In this document: one piece after another, positions 40,863 through 51,216 of the stretch | Layout of the letters: every line of letters starts with the position of its first letter | Position numbering within the stretch: position 1 is the first letter of the stretch | Assembly: GCA_963823565.1 (NCBI GenBank) | Contig: CAWGLR010000001.1 | Location: 248,001 to 312,000, forward strand | Length of the DNA stretch: 64,000 nt | Origin: RHKX01 sp963823565 | GTDB taxonomy: Bacteria; Actinomycetota; Thermoleophilia; Solirubrobacterales; 70-9 | Direction: 5' to 3' | Notes under the pieces: generated by a model | Seen by the model: the letters and a program-made list of their open reading frames with translations, nothing else | Told to the model about the DNA's origin: nothing | The model's database searches: none | Position numbers and translations under genes: made by a program

Positions 40863-41549
40863 GTGCCCGTGCACCTGAGACCGAGCGCCCCGACGGCGGC
40901 GGACGCGATCCTCTGCGGCGACCCCGGCCGCGCGCTCGCGATCGCGCAGCGGGTGATGGTGCAGCCGCGGATGAGCAACCACCATCACGGGCTCTGGGGC
41001 TACCACGGCGAGACGCCCGCCGGCCGGGAGCTGACCGTGCAGGGGACCGGGATCGGCGGCCCGAGCGCGGTCGTGGTCCTCGGCGAGCTCGCCGAGCTCG
41101 GCCTGCGCCGGGTCATCCGGGTCGGCACCTGCGTCGCCGCGGGGCCCTCGCCGCCCGCCGGCGCGGGGCTGCTCGTGACCGCCGCGGTCGGCGAGGACGG
41201 GGCCTCCGGCGCCCTCGGCGCCCGTCGCGGCCGGCCGATGCAGCCCAACCCCGCCCTCCGCGGCGCGCTGGAGCTGACCCCCGGCCTGACCGAGGCGGTG
41301 GTCGTCAGCCGCGACATCGGGCCGGGACACGAAGGGACACCTGCCCCGCCGCCGGACGTCGGGCGCGTGGTCGATCTCCAGAGCGCGGCGACGTTCGCGT
41401 TCTGCCGCGAGCGCGGGATCGCGGTCGCCGCGCTCCTCGCGGTCGCCACCTCCGGCGGCCGCCGGCTCGAGGACGACCCGCTCGAGGCGGTCCTCCTGCG
41501 CCTCGCGGGCGCCGCGGTGGAAGCCTTCGCCGCGAGCGCCGAAGGCTAA
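40863..41549 (+). CDS. Purine/uridine-type nucleoside phosphorylase
   Basis: 228 residues from GTG 40863 (VPVHLRPSAPTAADAILCGDPGRA). The frame runs further upstream over the antisense of the coiled-coil gene and is not used. The phosphate/ribose loop is LTVQGTGIGGPSAVVVLGEL, followed by RVIRVGTCVAA, both typical of PNP_UDP_1 (DeoD/Udp family). It cleaves nucleosides with phosphate. The substrate base cannot be told from the sequence. Confidence 0.85.
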   Translation: MPVHLRPSAPTAADAILCGDPGRALAIAQRVMVQPRMSNHHHGLWGYHGETPAGRELTVQGTGIGGPSAVVVLGELAELGLRRVIRVGTCVAAGPSPPAGAGLLVTAAVGEDGASGALGARRGRPMQPNPALRGALELTPGLTEAVVVSRDIGPGHEGTPAPPPDVGRVVDLQSAATFAFCRERGIAVAALLAVATSGGRRLEDDPLEAVLLRLAGAAVEAFAASAEG

Positions 41550-41558
41550 CCCTCTACC

Positions 41559-41870
41559 TCAGCTTGATGCCGCCTCCGTGGCCCGCTTCTCGGCCCGCGC
41601 GAGGTCGCGCCGGAGAACGTCGACGGCGTCCTCCACCGCCTCGAGGCGATCGGAGAGGGCGCGAACGCGGCGGTTGAGCCGCTCGACGTCGCCGGCGCTC
41701 GGCACGTCGAGAGCTCCGAGCGCCGCCCGCTGCGCCTGCGCGGCACGCTCGCCGGCGCCCAGCGCCTTGCCCAGCGCCTGCGAGAACAGGGGGTTCTCGA
41801 GCAGCGCCTGCGCGAGGTCCGCGACCGCCTCCTCGCCACGCGCTCTGATGCCCCCGGTTCCGTCGCTCAT
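41559..41870 (-). CDS. Small coiled-coil protein, paralogue-like to the 40403 gene
   Basis: 103 residues from ATG 41870 (MSDGTGGIRARGEEAVADLAQ). Helical throughout, with heptads in ERLNRRVRALSDRLEAVEDAV and an Ala-rich middle. It shares the MSD start and length class with the coiled-coil protein on the other side of the nucleoside phosphorylase. The function is unknown. Confidence 0.68.
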   Translation of the reverse strand: MSDGTGGIRARGEEAVADLAQALLENPLFSQALGKALGAGERAAQAQRAALGALDVPSAGDVERLNRRVRALSDRLEAVEDAVDVLRRDLARAEKRATEAASS

Positions 41871-42183
41871 TCGCCGTCCTCCGATCCCGCTTCTCATGCG
41901 GCCGAGTGGTCGCTGCCGAGGAATCTCGCTTCCCCGCTTCTCGAGATCTTAACGGCACCGTAACTACCCGCATTTCAAGCCATGTACCGTCCCTGCCGAT
42001 GCGGAGAGCGTCCATGTTGGGTGCAGCGGGAACTCACGTCCCTCCGGGGCACGGCGTTGCGGGCCTTGGTTGTCCGTTGCATTCCGCTGGCCGGGAGGAT
42101 AGGTTTCCGGCGGTCCTGGAGGAGGAAATCGGGCAATGCGCAGGCGGGCTCGATTGCTGCCGTTCGCAGGGGCTTTTCACTAG
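41871..42183 (+). other. 313-bp intergenic leader upstream of the peptidoglycan hydrolase
   Basis: Divergent region between the coiled-coil gene and the hydrolase. It holds no ORF other than a 15-codon leader at its end (42136). The c-di-AMP (ydaO) riboswitch landmarks often found before actinobacterial cell-wall hydrolases were not found. It has GC-rich stretches that could fold, such as around 42040-42125, but no named motif. Confidence 0.5.
42136..42183 (+). CDS. Candidate 15-codon leader peptide abutting the hydrolase gene
   Basis: ATG 42136 encodes MRRRARLLPFAGAFH and stops with TAG at 42181-42183. The very next base starts the hydrolase ATG (TAGATGATG). A strong Shine-Dalgarno AGGAGG (42120-42125) sits 10 bp before it, better than the one before the hydrolase itself. 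A translated leader could couple or regulate hydrolase translation. This is inference from sequence only. Confidence 0.45.
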   Translation: MRRRARLLPFAGAFH

Positions 42184-44766
42184 ATGATGAACCGGTTCTC
42201 CATCACGCTGGCCCTCGGGGTCCTGCTCGCCGTGCTGACGGCGGGCGCGGTCAGCGCTCAGGTCAACATCGGCAACGGCGGCAGCGTCACCGTGCAGGTG
42301 CCAGGCGGACCGACCGTGAGCACGCCCCAAATCCTCCCCGACTGCGGCAACGGCGCCGACGACGACGGCGACGGCTACGTCGACACCGGCGACGCGGGCT
42401 GCACCAGCGCCACCGACGGCGACGAGTACAACGCCCCGGCCCCGACGACGACCACTCCCCCGTCGACGACGCAACCCTCGACCACTACTCAAGACCCGAC
42501 GACGACCGATCCCACCGCCACCACCACCACCCCGGACGAGGACGGCGGCAACCCTGCCGGCCGCGGCGGGAAGGACGGCGGCGCCGACTCCGACGTCGAC
42601 CTCGGCAAGGGCGACAAGGGCGGCGAGAAGGGCGGGCGCGAGCACAGCTTCGGCCAGGACGAGGAGGACAAGTCGGACGAGGACACCCGCGAGGTGTTCG
42701 AGCAGCCCGAGATCCGCAAGCCCGACGGCACCCCGACCCAGTCGAACCCGACGGTCACGATCGCCGACGTCGGCGCCGCCCCCGTCGGCGTCCCGAACTT
42801 CATCATCGACCAGTTCTCGATCCCGCCCTTCCTGCTCCCGATCTACCAGGCGTGCGGCACCCAGTACGGAGTGCCGTGGGAGGTGCTCGCCTCGATCAAC
42901 CGGATCGAGACCGCCTTCGGCACCAACCTGAACGTCTCCAGCGCCGGGGCGCTCGGCTGGATGCAGTTCATCCCCTCGAGCTGGGAGATGTACGGGGTCG
43001 ACGCCAACAACGACGGCCGCAAGGACCCCTACAACCCCGTCGACGCGATCTGCGCCGCCGCGCGGTACCTGAAGGCGGCGGGCGCCGAGGACGACCTCTA
43101 CCAGGCGATCTTCGCCTACAACCACGCCGACTGGTACGTCGACGAGGTCCTCCTCTACGCCAAGCAGTACGGGAAGATCCCGAGCCCGATCGTCGACTCG
43201 CTCACCGGCCTCACCGAGGGCGCGCACTTCCCGGTCGCCGCCAAGGCCCGCTACGCCGACGACATCTCCGAGCGGGCCGCCGCCAAGCGGGCCAGCACGC
43301 GCGACGGCGCCGGCAACGTCGCCGACGTGATCACCGACTCCCCCACCCGGCGCGGGATCAACATCTATGCCGCCGAGGACTCCCCGGTCGTCGCCGTCAA
43401 CGACGGCGTCATCCAGAAGGTCGGCCGCAGCAAGGAGCTCGGCAAGTACGTCGTCCTCCGCGACGCCTACGGCAACCACTTCACCTACGCCGGCCTCGGC
43501 TCGATCAGCAAGGTCGTGCCGGTGCCCGAGGAGCGCAAGCTCAAGGCGAAGGACTTCGACCTGATCACGCCCGGCGACGGCGACCAGCGGCCGAAGGTCG
43601 AGGCCAGCGACACGACCCGCTCCCAGGCGTCGAGCATCGAGTCCGACCCGAAGGCCGGCGGTGACGACTCGAAGAAGGGCGCCGCGAAGGGCGCCAAGGG
43701 CGCTCCGCCGAACCTGGCGGCCACCGGCGAGCAGCACGTCGGCCCGGTCAACACCGAGGACGCCCGCGACCGCCTCTTCGCGAAGCCGCGCCGCAAGGCG
43801 AACGTCGATCGCGCCAGCCTCACCGGCCAGCTCGACTCGCTGCTCGGCAAGGGCGTCCCCGGCTACGAGACCTTCAAGTCCTACTTCTCCGGCGTGCTCC
43901 GCTTCGACGACAGCAAGATGGACACGGTGCCGCTCCGCAAGGGCGTGCAGGTGATCGGCGGCACGATCCTCGGCCGGGTCGGCCCCGAACAGGCCGGCGT
44001 CGCCTCTCACCTCAACTTCGCGATCAAGCCCGCCGGGCGCGGCGCGCACACGATCGACCCGAAGCCGATCCTCGACGGCTGGAAGCTGCTCGAGGCGACC
44101 GCGATCTACCGCGCCGCCGGCAAGGACCCGTTCGGCGAGAGCGCGAACGCCGGCCAGGTCCTGCTCGCCTCCAAGGCGCAACTCCAGAAGAAGGTCCTCA
44201 ACGACCCGAACGTCGAGATCTACTCCTGCGGCCGCGAGGACATCGCCACCGGCCAGATCGACCGCCGCGTCGTGGCGACGCTCGAGTACCTGGTCGCCCG
44301 CGGCTTCTCGCTGACCATCACGTCGCTGAAGTGCGGCCACAGCATCATGACCACGTCGGGCAACATCTCGGCCCATTCCACCGGTGACGCCGTCGACATC
44401 GCCCAGGTCAACGGCATCCCGATCCTCGGCAACCAGGGCCAGGGCTCGATCACCGAGGCCGTGATCACCGAGCTGCTCAAGCTCCAGGGCCCGATGCAGC
44501 CGGACCAGATCATCTCGCTGATGGAGATGGGCGGCCCGACCTTCGCGATGGGCGACCACGCCGACCACATCCACGTCGGCTTCACCCCGGACGCGACCGA
44601 CACGGCCGGCAAGCCGCTGAACGAGACGATGCTCTCGCCCGACCAGTGGGACAAGCTGCTCGACCGGATCGGCGAGATCGACCAGCCGACGGTCCCGACG
44701 AAGCCGTCCAAGTACTCGCTCCCGGCCAAGAAGGACCGGGCCAGCAACGCCCATCTCGGCGAGTAG
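42184..44766 (+). CDS. Secreted multi-domain peptidoglycan hydrolase (lytic transglycosylase, M23-like and M15-like domains)
   Basis: 860 residues with a signal peptide (FSITLALGVLLAVLTAGAVSA). A Thr/Pro- and Asp/Gly-rich spacer (around 80-170) follows. Around residues 205-320 is a MltB/SLT_2-type transglycosylase (WEVLASINRIETAFGTNLN with the catalytic Glu; GALGWMQFIPSSWEMYG; AIFAYNHADWYVDEVL). Around 385-650 is a LytM/M23-like fold in two parts (INIYAAEDSPVVAVNDG; HLNFAIKPAGRGAHTIDP), lacking a full HxxxD/HxH zinc set. Around 690-800 is an M15-like domain (AHSTGDAVDIAQV ... GDHADHIHVGF). It probably remodels the cell wall outside the membrane. Confidence 0.87.
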   Translation: MMNRFSITLALGVLLAVLTAGAVSAQVNIGNGGSVTVQVPGGPTVSTPQILPDCGNGADDDGDGYVDTGDAGCTSATDGDEYNAPAPTTTTPPSTTQPSTTTQDPTTTDPTATTTTPDEDGGNPAGRGGKDGGADSDVDLGKGDKGGEKGGREHSFGQDEEDKSDEDTREVFEQPEIRKPDGTPTQSNPTVTIADVGAAPVGVPNFIIDQFSIPPFLLPIYQACGTQYGVPWEVLASINRIETAFGTNLNVSSAGALGWMQFIPSSWEMYGVDANNDGRKDPYNPVDAICAAARYLKAAGAEDDLYQAIFAYNHADWYVDEVLLYAKQYGKIPSPIVDSLTGLTEGAHFPVAAKARYADDISERAAAKRASTRDGAGNVADVITDSPTRRGINIYAAEDSPVVAVNDGVIQKVGRSKELGKYVVLRDAYGNHFTYAGLGSISKVVPVPEERKLKAKDFDLITPGDGDQRPKVEASDTTRSQASSIESDPKAGGDDSKKGAAKGAKGAPPNLAATGEQHVGPVNTEDARDRLFAKPRRKANVDRASLTGQLDSLLGKGVPGYETFKSYFSGVLRFDDSKMDTVPLRKGVQVIGGTILGRVGPEQAGVASHLNFAIKPAGRGAHTIDPKPILDGWKLLEATAIYRAAGKDPFGESANAGQVLLASKAQLQKKVLNDPNVEIYSCGREDIATGQIDRRVVATLEYLVARGFSLTITSLKCGHSIMTTSGNISAHSTGDAVDIAQVNGIPILGNQGQGSITEAVITELLKLQGPMQPDQIISLMEMGGPTFAMGDHADHIHVGFTPDATDTAGKPLNETMLSPDQWDKLLDRIGEIDQPTVPTKPSKYSLPAKKDRASNAHLGE

Positions 44767-44851
44767 CCGGCCCGGCGCCGCCCTGCCACCTCTCCTCCCC
44801 TTCGCCCAGCTCGACCTCCCGGGAACGCTCGGGCTCGGCGACGGTCGCTAC

Positions 44852-45637
44852 GTGATCCGGGACGGCGAGGGCGAGGAGCCCGACGTCCTCGTGCTGACGA
44901 CCCTCGCCGCGCCGCGGGCGGGCGGGCCGCGACTCGGGCGCCGCCGGCCCCGGGACGTGGAGCCCGGCGCCGGCGCGGCTTCGGTTCCGATGACGCGGGT
45001 GACGGTCGTCCGGCCGCGGCCGCTCGCCGACGAGGCGGCTGCGAACGAGTGGCTCGAGCGCGTCAGCGGCGACCGCGAGATGGCGGCGGCGCTCGCCCGC
45101 GAGGCGGCGCTGCGGCTCAACCTGGCGATCCACGCCCACCGCACCGCCGCCGGCGATCCCCACGTGGCCGACGTCGATCCCTCCCGCGCGGTCGCCCTCC
45201 GCTTCGGATACGGCACCGGCGAGGAGGTCGCAGACGGCCGCTGGCGGGCCGCCCGCGAGCTTCCCGACGCCGAGCGCCTGCGCCTGCTGCGACGCGACTA
45301 CGAGGCGCTGAGGCCGCAGGAGCGCGTCGCCGCGGTCCTCGGCGGCCGCGAGCGCGTCGGCCCGCACGAGGAGCTGATCCTCCGCGCGCGCGCCGATCTC
45401 GATGCCGGGCGGCTGGCGACCTGCGCCCTCGGCCTCAATGCCGGGATCGAGGCGATGGAGGCGCTCTCGCCGCTGGAGGGGGAGCTCGCGACCCGCGTCC
45501 GCGACGCCGCCGCCACCGCGGCCGAGGCGCGGCGGCAGATCCTCGCCGGCGTCTTCGACGCCGACCTCGACCGCGCGGCGCTCGAGCGCGCCGTCCGGGC
45601 AGCGGAGGCGGCGCTGCGGCAACGGGCGCGGGGGTAG
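44852..45637 (+). CDS. Hypothetical protein downstream of the hydrolase
   Basis: 261 residues from GTG 44852. The same frame upstream (LLPFAQLDLPGTLGLGDGRYV) also looks coding, so the true start may lie near the hydrolase stop. Beta-rich N-terminus, then a long helical C-terminal half (ELILRARADLDAGRLATCAL, GIEAMEALSPLEGELATRVRDAAAT). No signal, membrane helix or known motif. It follows the hydrolase by about 85 bp on the same strand and may be co-transcribed. Not recognised. Confidence 0.68.
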   Translation: MIRDGEGEEPDVLVLTTLAAPRAGGPRLGRRRPRDVEPGAGAASVPMTRVTVVRPRPLADEAAANEWLERVSGDREMAAALAREAALRLNLAIHAHRTAAGDPHVADVDPSRAVALRFGYGTGEEVADGRWRAARELPDAERLRLLRRDYEALRPQERVAAVLGGRERVGPHEELILRARADLDAGRLATCALGLNAGIEAMEALSPLEGELATRVRDAAATAAEARRQILAGVFDADLDRAALERAVRAAEAALRQRARG

Positions 45638-45716
45638 CCGGCGGCGAGGGCGCCGGCGGAAACGAGGACCTCGGTCGGGTCGGACTGGGGAAGGGGCTTG
45701 CGGGCGGGCGACTGCC

Positions 45717-46490
45717 TCAGAGCGCCGCCACGACCGCCGGCAGCTCCTCGGCCACGTCGCCTTCGAGCTTGACCGCAGCCTCGCGGTCGTAGGGCGTCGG
45801 GCCCTGCGTGACGACGGCGATGCGGCCACCGGTGGCGAGCGTGAGCTCGGGCAGCCCCGCGGCCGGGAAGACCTCGAGCGAGGAGCCGATGCACAGCATC
45901 AGGTCGGCCGAAGCGGCGAGCGCGCGGGCCCGCTCGATCGCCTCGACCGGGAGCATCTCGCCGAAGAGCACGACGTCCGGCTTGACCTTGCCGATGCAGG
46001 CGGAGCAGGTGGCGACCCCGTCCTCGAGGTCGAACAGCTCCTCGACCTGCTCGAGCGACCAGGTGGCGCTGCAGGAGGTGCAGGAGGAGGTCGCGATCGA
46101 GCCGTGGACCTCGATCAGGTCGCGGGTGCCGGCGGCGCGGTGGAGCCGGTCGATGTTCTGGGTGATGACGGTCGAGAGCAGCCCGCGGTCCTCGAGCTCG
46201 GCGAGCGCCTCGTGGGCCGGGTTCGGCCGCTTGTCGCCGAGCATCTCGAAGCGCGGCCGGTAGAACTCCCAGAACCGCTCGGTATCGCGGTGGAAGGCGT
46301 CGATCGAGGCGACCTCGAACGGGTTGACGTTCTCCCAGATCCCGGTCCCGGGCGAGCGGAAGTCGGGGATCCCGGAGGGGACGCTGATCCCGGCGCCGGT
46401 GAGGGCGACGGTGTGGCGGGACTCACGGATCAGCTCGGCGAGCTCGACTGCTCGGTCCGGGGCGTCGCGCTCGACGCTGCCGCCGCTCAC
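45717..46490 (-). CDS. NAD-dependent protein deacylase, Sir2 family
   Basis: 257 residues from GTG 46490 (VSGGSVERDAPDRAV), overlapping the upstream stop by 4 bp. NAD site TVALTGAGISVPSGIPDFRS, TQNIDRLHRAAG, the catalytic HG in EVHGSIATS, and four zinc cysteines (CTSC ... CSAC). CIGSSLEVFPAAGL completes the NAD fold. In frame with a longer ORF that actually belongs to the upstream fused enzyme. Linked to beta-oxidation genes, so it may deacylate metabolic enzymes. Confidence 0.9.
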   Translation of the reverse strand: MSGGSVERDAPDRAVELAELIRESRHTVALTGAGISVPSGIPDFRSPGTGIWENVNPFEVASIDAFHRDTERFWEFYRPRFEMLGDKRPNPAHEALAELEDRGLLSTVITQNIDRLHRAAGTRDLIEVHGSIATSSCTSCSATWSLEQVEELFDLEDGVATCSACIGKVKPDVVLFGEMLPVEAIERARALAASADLMLCIGSSLEVFPAAGLPELTLATGGRIAVVTQGPTPYDREAAVKLEGDVAEELPAVVAAL

Positions 46491-48489
46491 TCGCCCTTCC
46501 ACTGCGGCGTTCGCTTGCCCAGGAAGGCGCTGATGCCCTCCTTGGCGTCGGCGCTGAAGAACGCGGTCGCGAAGCCCTCCTTCTCCGCCTGCGATGCCCT
46601 CGTCGAGGTCGCCCTTGGCCGACTTGTCCTTGATCTCGCGGACGGCGATCGGCGCCTGGCCGGCGAGCTTGCGCGCCCAGCTCAGGGCGGTGTCGAACAG
46701 CTCGTGGTCGGGCACGACCCGGGTCGCGAGGCCGTAGGCCGCCGCCTCCGGGCCGGTGATCTCGTCGCCGATCAGGTTCATCTCCAGCGCCTTGGCCTGG
46801 CCGACCAGCCGCGGCAGCCGCTGGGTGCCGCCGAAGCCGGGGATGAGCCCGAGGTTGATCTCGGGCTGGCCGAAGGAGGCCGACTCGGCCGCGATCCGGA
46901 AGTCGCAGGCCATCGCCAGCTCGCAGCCGCCGCCGAAGGCGAGCGAGTTGACCGCCGCGATCGTCGCGACCGAGGAGCGGCCGAACGTGCGCAGGAGCGT
47001 CGTGGCCCTGGTCGATCAGCTCCTTGCCGCCGGCCTCGTCCATCTTCGTGAACGCCTTGATGTCGGCGCCGGCGCAGAAGACGACCGGGATCGAGGAGGC
47101 GAAGACGACGGCGCGGATGCCCTCGTCCTCGACCTTCCTCCAGACCGTGCCGAGGTCCTTGATGACCTGCGGCGAGATCGAGTTCATCGGCGGGTTGGCG
47201 AGCCAGGCGATCGCGACGTCGCCGCGGGTCTCGAGCTTCACCGTGTCGGTCTGGTCGCCGTCGTCGGCCTGCGGGTAGGCGTAGAAGCCCTGGCCGCTCT
47301 TGGCGCCGAGCCGGCCCTGGGCGACGAGGCGCTTGAGGATCGTCGGCGGCGCGAAGCGCTCGCCGTGCTCGGCCTCCATGGCCTCCAGCCGCTCGAGCGC
47401 GACGTCGAGGCCCATCATGTCGGCCTTCATGAACGGCGGGAACAGGCCGCGGCGCGGGTCGAGGCCGGCGCCGGCCATCATCCCGAGGTCGATCTCCCGG
47501 GCCGCGCAGACGCCCTCCTCGAGCACCAGGCAGGCCTCGACGAGCGCCTTCAGCGTCCACAGCTCGGCGAGCTTCTCGCCGTCCGCGTCGGCGTCGCCCT
47601 CGATCTGCGGCTCGCCGTCCTTGTAGAAGCCGTCGCCGCCGGTCTTGGCGCCGAGCTTCCTCTCGGACACCAGCTTCTTCATGCCCTGGTGGACGTAGAA
47701 GCTGTCGCCGTAGGAGTCGCGCAGGTGCTCGGCGACGTGCAGGACCGTGTCGAGGCCGAGCATGTCGACGAGGACGAACGGGCCGATCGGTGCGACCTGG
47801 GCGGCGCCGACGCCCTCGTCGATCGACTTGATCGAGAGCCCCTGCTCCTCCTGGGCGCGCCAGATCTCGCCGACGGCCGAGTTGAGGATGCGGTTGACGA
47901 CGAAGCCCGGGACCTCGCCGCAGGTGATCGGCTGCTTGCGGATCTTGCTGGGCGAAGTTGACCGCGGCGGTGAGCGTCTCCGGCGAGGTCTCGTCGCCCT
48001 CGACGATCTCGAGCAGCGGCATGATCGACGCCGGGTAGAAGAAGTGGAAGCCGACAGACCTTGTCCGGCCGCAGCGTCGCCTCGGCCATCTCGGTGATCG
48101 AGAGCGAGGACGTGTTCGAGGCGAGGATCGCGTGGCCCGGCGTGACCGCGTCGAGCTCGCGGAAGATCGACTGCTTGATCTCCATCCGCTCGGGCGCCGC
48201 CTCGATCACGAAGTCGACGTCGCCGAAGGACGAGTAGTCGGTCGTGCCGCTCGATCCGGCCCATGACCTCCTCGAGGCGAGCGTCGGCGGCCTCCTGGGT
48301 CAGCTTCTCCTTCTTGACGAGGCGGTCGAGCTGGCCCTTGGTCACGCCGCGGGCCTTGTCGAGCCCGTGGTCGACGAACTTCTGGTCGACGTCCTTGAGG
48401 ACGACGGGGATGTCGGCGGCGGCGATCGCCTGGGCGATCTCGCCGCCCATCGTTCCGGCACCGACGACTGCAGCCTTGAAGACGAACAT
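46487..48489 (-). CDS. Fused 3-hydroxyacyl-CoA dehydrogenase / enoyl-CoA hydratase; five single-base frame breaks
   Basis: Beta-oxidation enzyme with the dehydrogenase first and the hydratase second, opposite to E. coli FadB. The Rossmann motif is AAVVGAGTMGGEIAQAIA. The dehydrogenase core has ILASNTSSLSITEMAEA, VGFHFFYPASIMPLLEIV, GEVPGFVVNRILN and GAKTGGDGFY. The hydratase part has FCAGADIKAFTK and VNSLAFGGGCELAMACDFRIA. Extra bases lie near 48250, 48058, 47950, 47010 and 46600. Removing five gives exactly 666 codons ending on the sirtuin start. It is near an acyl-CoA dehydrogenase with the same kind of damage. Confidence 0.85.
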
Positions 48490-48598
48490 CTTGCTCCTGT
48501 GAGTGAGGGGTATTGAGGGGCGCCTGGCGCCCGCGGGCAGGCGGCGAAGGGTATCCGTTCCCGGCTCGGGGAGCGGGTTCAGCGGACCTGCGGCGAGG

Positions 48599-48847
48599 TC
48601 AGCGCTTGGGCTTCTTGTGCTTCTTCTTGACGACCCTCCAGGACCAGCCGGCCTCGGTCGTGTCGAGGTTGCCGTGCGAGTCCCGGGCGCGGACGAGGAA
48701 GTTGTGCTTGCCGCGGTCCTTCACCTTGACGGTCTTCGGCGAGGTGCAGGCGCGGAACTGCGCGCCGTCCAGGGTAGCTGCGGCCGCCACAGCGAATGGG
48801 CGGATCCAGTTCCCCACGGCGCCATCCTCCGCACTGAAGGCCGGCAA
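48599..48847 (-). pseudogene. Ig-like domain fragment, probably remnant of a secreted protein
   Basis: An 82-codon frame starting at an unlikely TTG. It contains one cell-surface Ig-like repeat of the type LDGAQFRACTSPKTVKVKDRG, then HNFLVRARDSHGNLDTTEAGW, ending in a basic tail KKKHKKPKR. Such repeats normally end large exported actinobacterial proteins. Here no signal peptide or upstream part is present, and the SRPBCC gene follows within 20 bp. A truncated or decayed gene is likely. Confidence 0.5.
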
Positions 48848-48866
48848 CGGGGTACCACCGAAGGGT

Positions 48867-49352
48867 TTACGCCGCGGGGGCGCCCGAGGCGCCGGTGCGT
48901 TCGGCCTCCAGGCGCAGGTCGGCCAGCGAGCGCTCGAGCGAGCGCCGCATCTGCGCGCGGATGAAGAGGAAGTCGGTGACCGGGGCGAGCGGGCCGCCGC
49001 TCGTCACCCGGTAGTCGAGGCGCTGGGTCACCCGGGTGCGCCGCCCGGTCTCCGCGGCGGCCGCCGGGAGCATCTCGAAGCCCACCTCGAGCGCTCCCTT
49101 CGAGCCGGGGTCGGAGTACTCGCTCCGGTGCAGGGAGCGCGGCTCGTGCGCGATCACGCGCTCGCGCACCTCGCCGCGGCCGGCCGGGGTCGAGCGCCAG
49201 GTCAGCGTGCCGCCGGCGTCCGGATAGCCCGTCGACGACACGACCGCGGCGAAGCCGTCGACCCACGCGGCCCAGCGGGCGGCGTCGAAGTAGAGCTCCC
49301 AGACCTCGGCGAGCGGCGCCTCGATCTCGACCTGCGCCTCGACCCGCGACAT
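48867..49352 (-). CDS. SRPBCC (START-like) family protein
   Basis: 161 residues. VEAQVEIEAPLAEVWELYFDAARWAAWVDGF is the usual polyketide-cyclase/START-like opening, with a hydrophobic ligand pocket predicted. The C-terminal helix carries RAQMRRSLERSLADLRLEAE. It starts 4 bp after the PadR stop and is probably co-transcribed with and controlled by PadR. The ligand is unknown. Confidence 0.85.
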   Translation of the reverse strand: MSRVEAQVEIEAPLAEVWELYFDAARWAAWVDGFAAVVSSTGYPDAGGTLTWRSTPAGRGEVRERVIAHEPRSLHRSEYSDPGSKGALEVGFEMLPAAAAETGRRTRVTQRLDYRVTSGGPLAPVTDFLFIRAQMRRSLERSLADLRLEAERTGASGAPAA

Positions 49353-49356
49353 CGGC

Positions 49357-49803
49357 CTAGTCCTCGCCGTAGATCTCGCGCTGGATCAGCGTCACGGTGC
49401 GCTTCATCGACTCGAGGAAGGGGCCGAGCTCGTCGCGCAGGTGCGAGTACTCCTCGGTACCCGCCTCGGTGATCGAGTAGAACCGCCGCGTGCGGCGGTC
49501 GGGATGCTCCCAGACGCCCTCGATCAGCCCCCGCCCCTCGAGGTCGCGCAGCAGCGGGTACATCGTGTTCGGGTTGACCGTGATCACTCCCTGGGTGATC
49601 TTCTCGATCTCCTCGATCAGCCGGTTCCCGTATGCGGGCTCGCGGGCGACCAGGTGGAGGACCAGGAGCGGGAAGACGTCACGGCGCCGGAGCTCGCCGC
49701 CGAAGACGTCGGAGGCGCGGCCGGGCGGCCTCCCCCGCCGCCGCTTGGTCGTCTCGGCGACGGCGTCGACGACCGGCTTGGTGGCGCGTTCGGGCATGCC
49801 CAC
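49357..49803 (-). CDS. PadR family transcriptional regulator
   Basis: 148 residues from GTG 49803 or ATG 49797. The N-terminus holds an AT-hook-like RRRGRPPGRAS, unusual for PadR. The winged helix follows: FPLLVLHLVAREPAYGNRLIEEI, VNPNTMYPLLRDLEGRGLIEG and RRTRRFYSITEAGTEEY. The C-terminal dimer helix ends QREIYGED. It probably represses the adjacent SRPBCC operon in response to a hydrophobic ligand. The ligand is not inferable. Confidence 0.9.
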   Translation of the reverse strand: MGMPERATKPVVDAVAETTKRRRGRPPGRASDVFGGELRRRDVFPLLVLHLVAREPAYGNRLIEEIEKITQGVITVNPNTMYPLLRDLEGRGLIEGVWEHPDRRTRRFYSITEAGTEEYSHLRDELGPFLESMKRTVTLIQREIYGED

Positions 49804-49840
49804 AGCGTAGGGCGGCGAACGGGCGGGACGAGCGGGGTAT

Positions 49841-49854
49841 GGGTAGCGGGTAGC
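49841..49854 (+). repeat. Two-copy TAGCGGG heptamer repeat between padR and the acyl-CoA dehydrogenase
   Basis: GGGTAGCGGGTAGC, the same unit as at 26874, 28731 and 38363. Confidence 0.55.
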
Positions 49855-49912
49855 TCGTAGCTGGGATGGTGCCCGTCCGCCGCCCAGGAAGCGACGGGCG
49901 TGAAGACGGTCC

Positions 49913-51136
<1,224 letters not shown>

Positions 51137-51216
51137 CGTGGATGCTCCTTCTAAGTGTGTCTTCGGGTGAGGATTCCGAATCGCTCTGCGACGGGGCAGC
51201 CGCGGGCGGAAACCGA

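Noticed and set aside
41871..42183. c-di-AMP (ydaO) riboswitch before the hydrolase
   Set aside because: The conserved GGGGUGAAUC-like and CCGAACCCG-like landmarks are absent. Only a leader ORF is visible.
45638..45716. Possible short gene after the 44852 gene
   Set aside because: Only 79 bp, no start with ribosome site, and no coding text in any frame.
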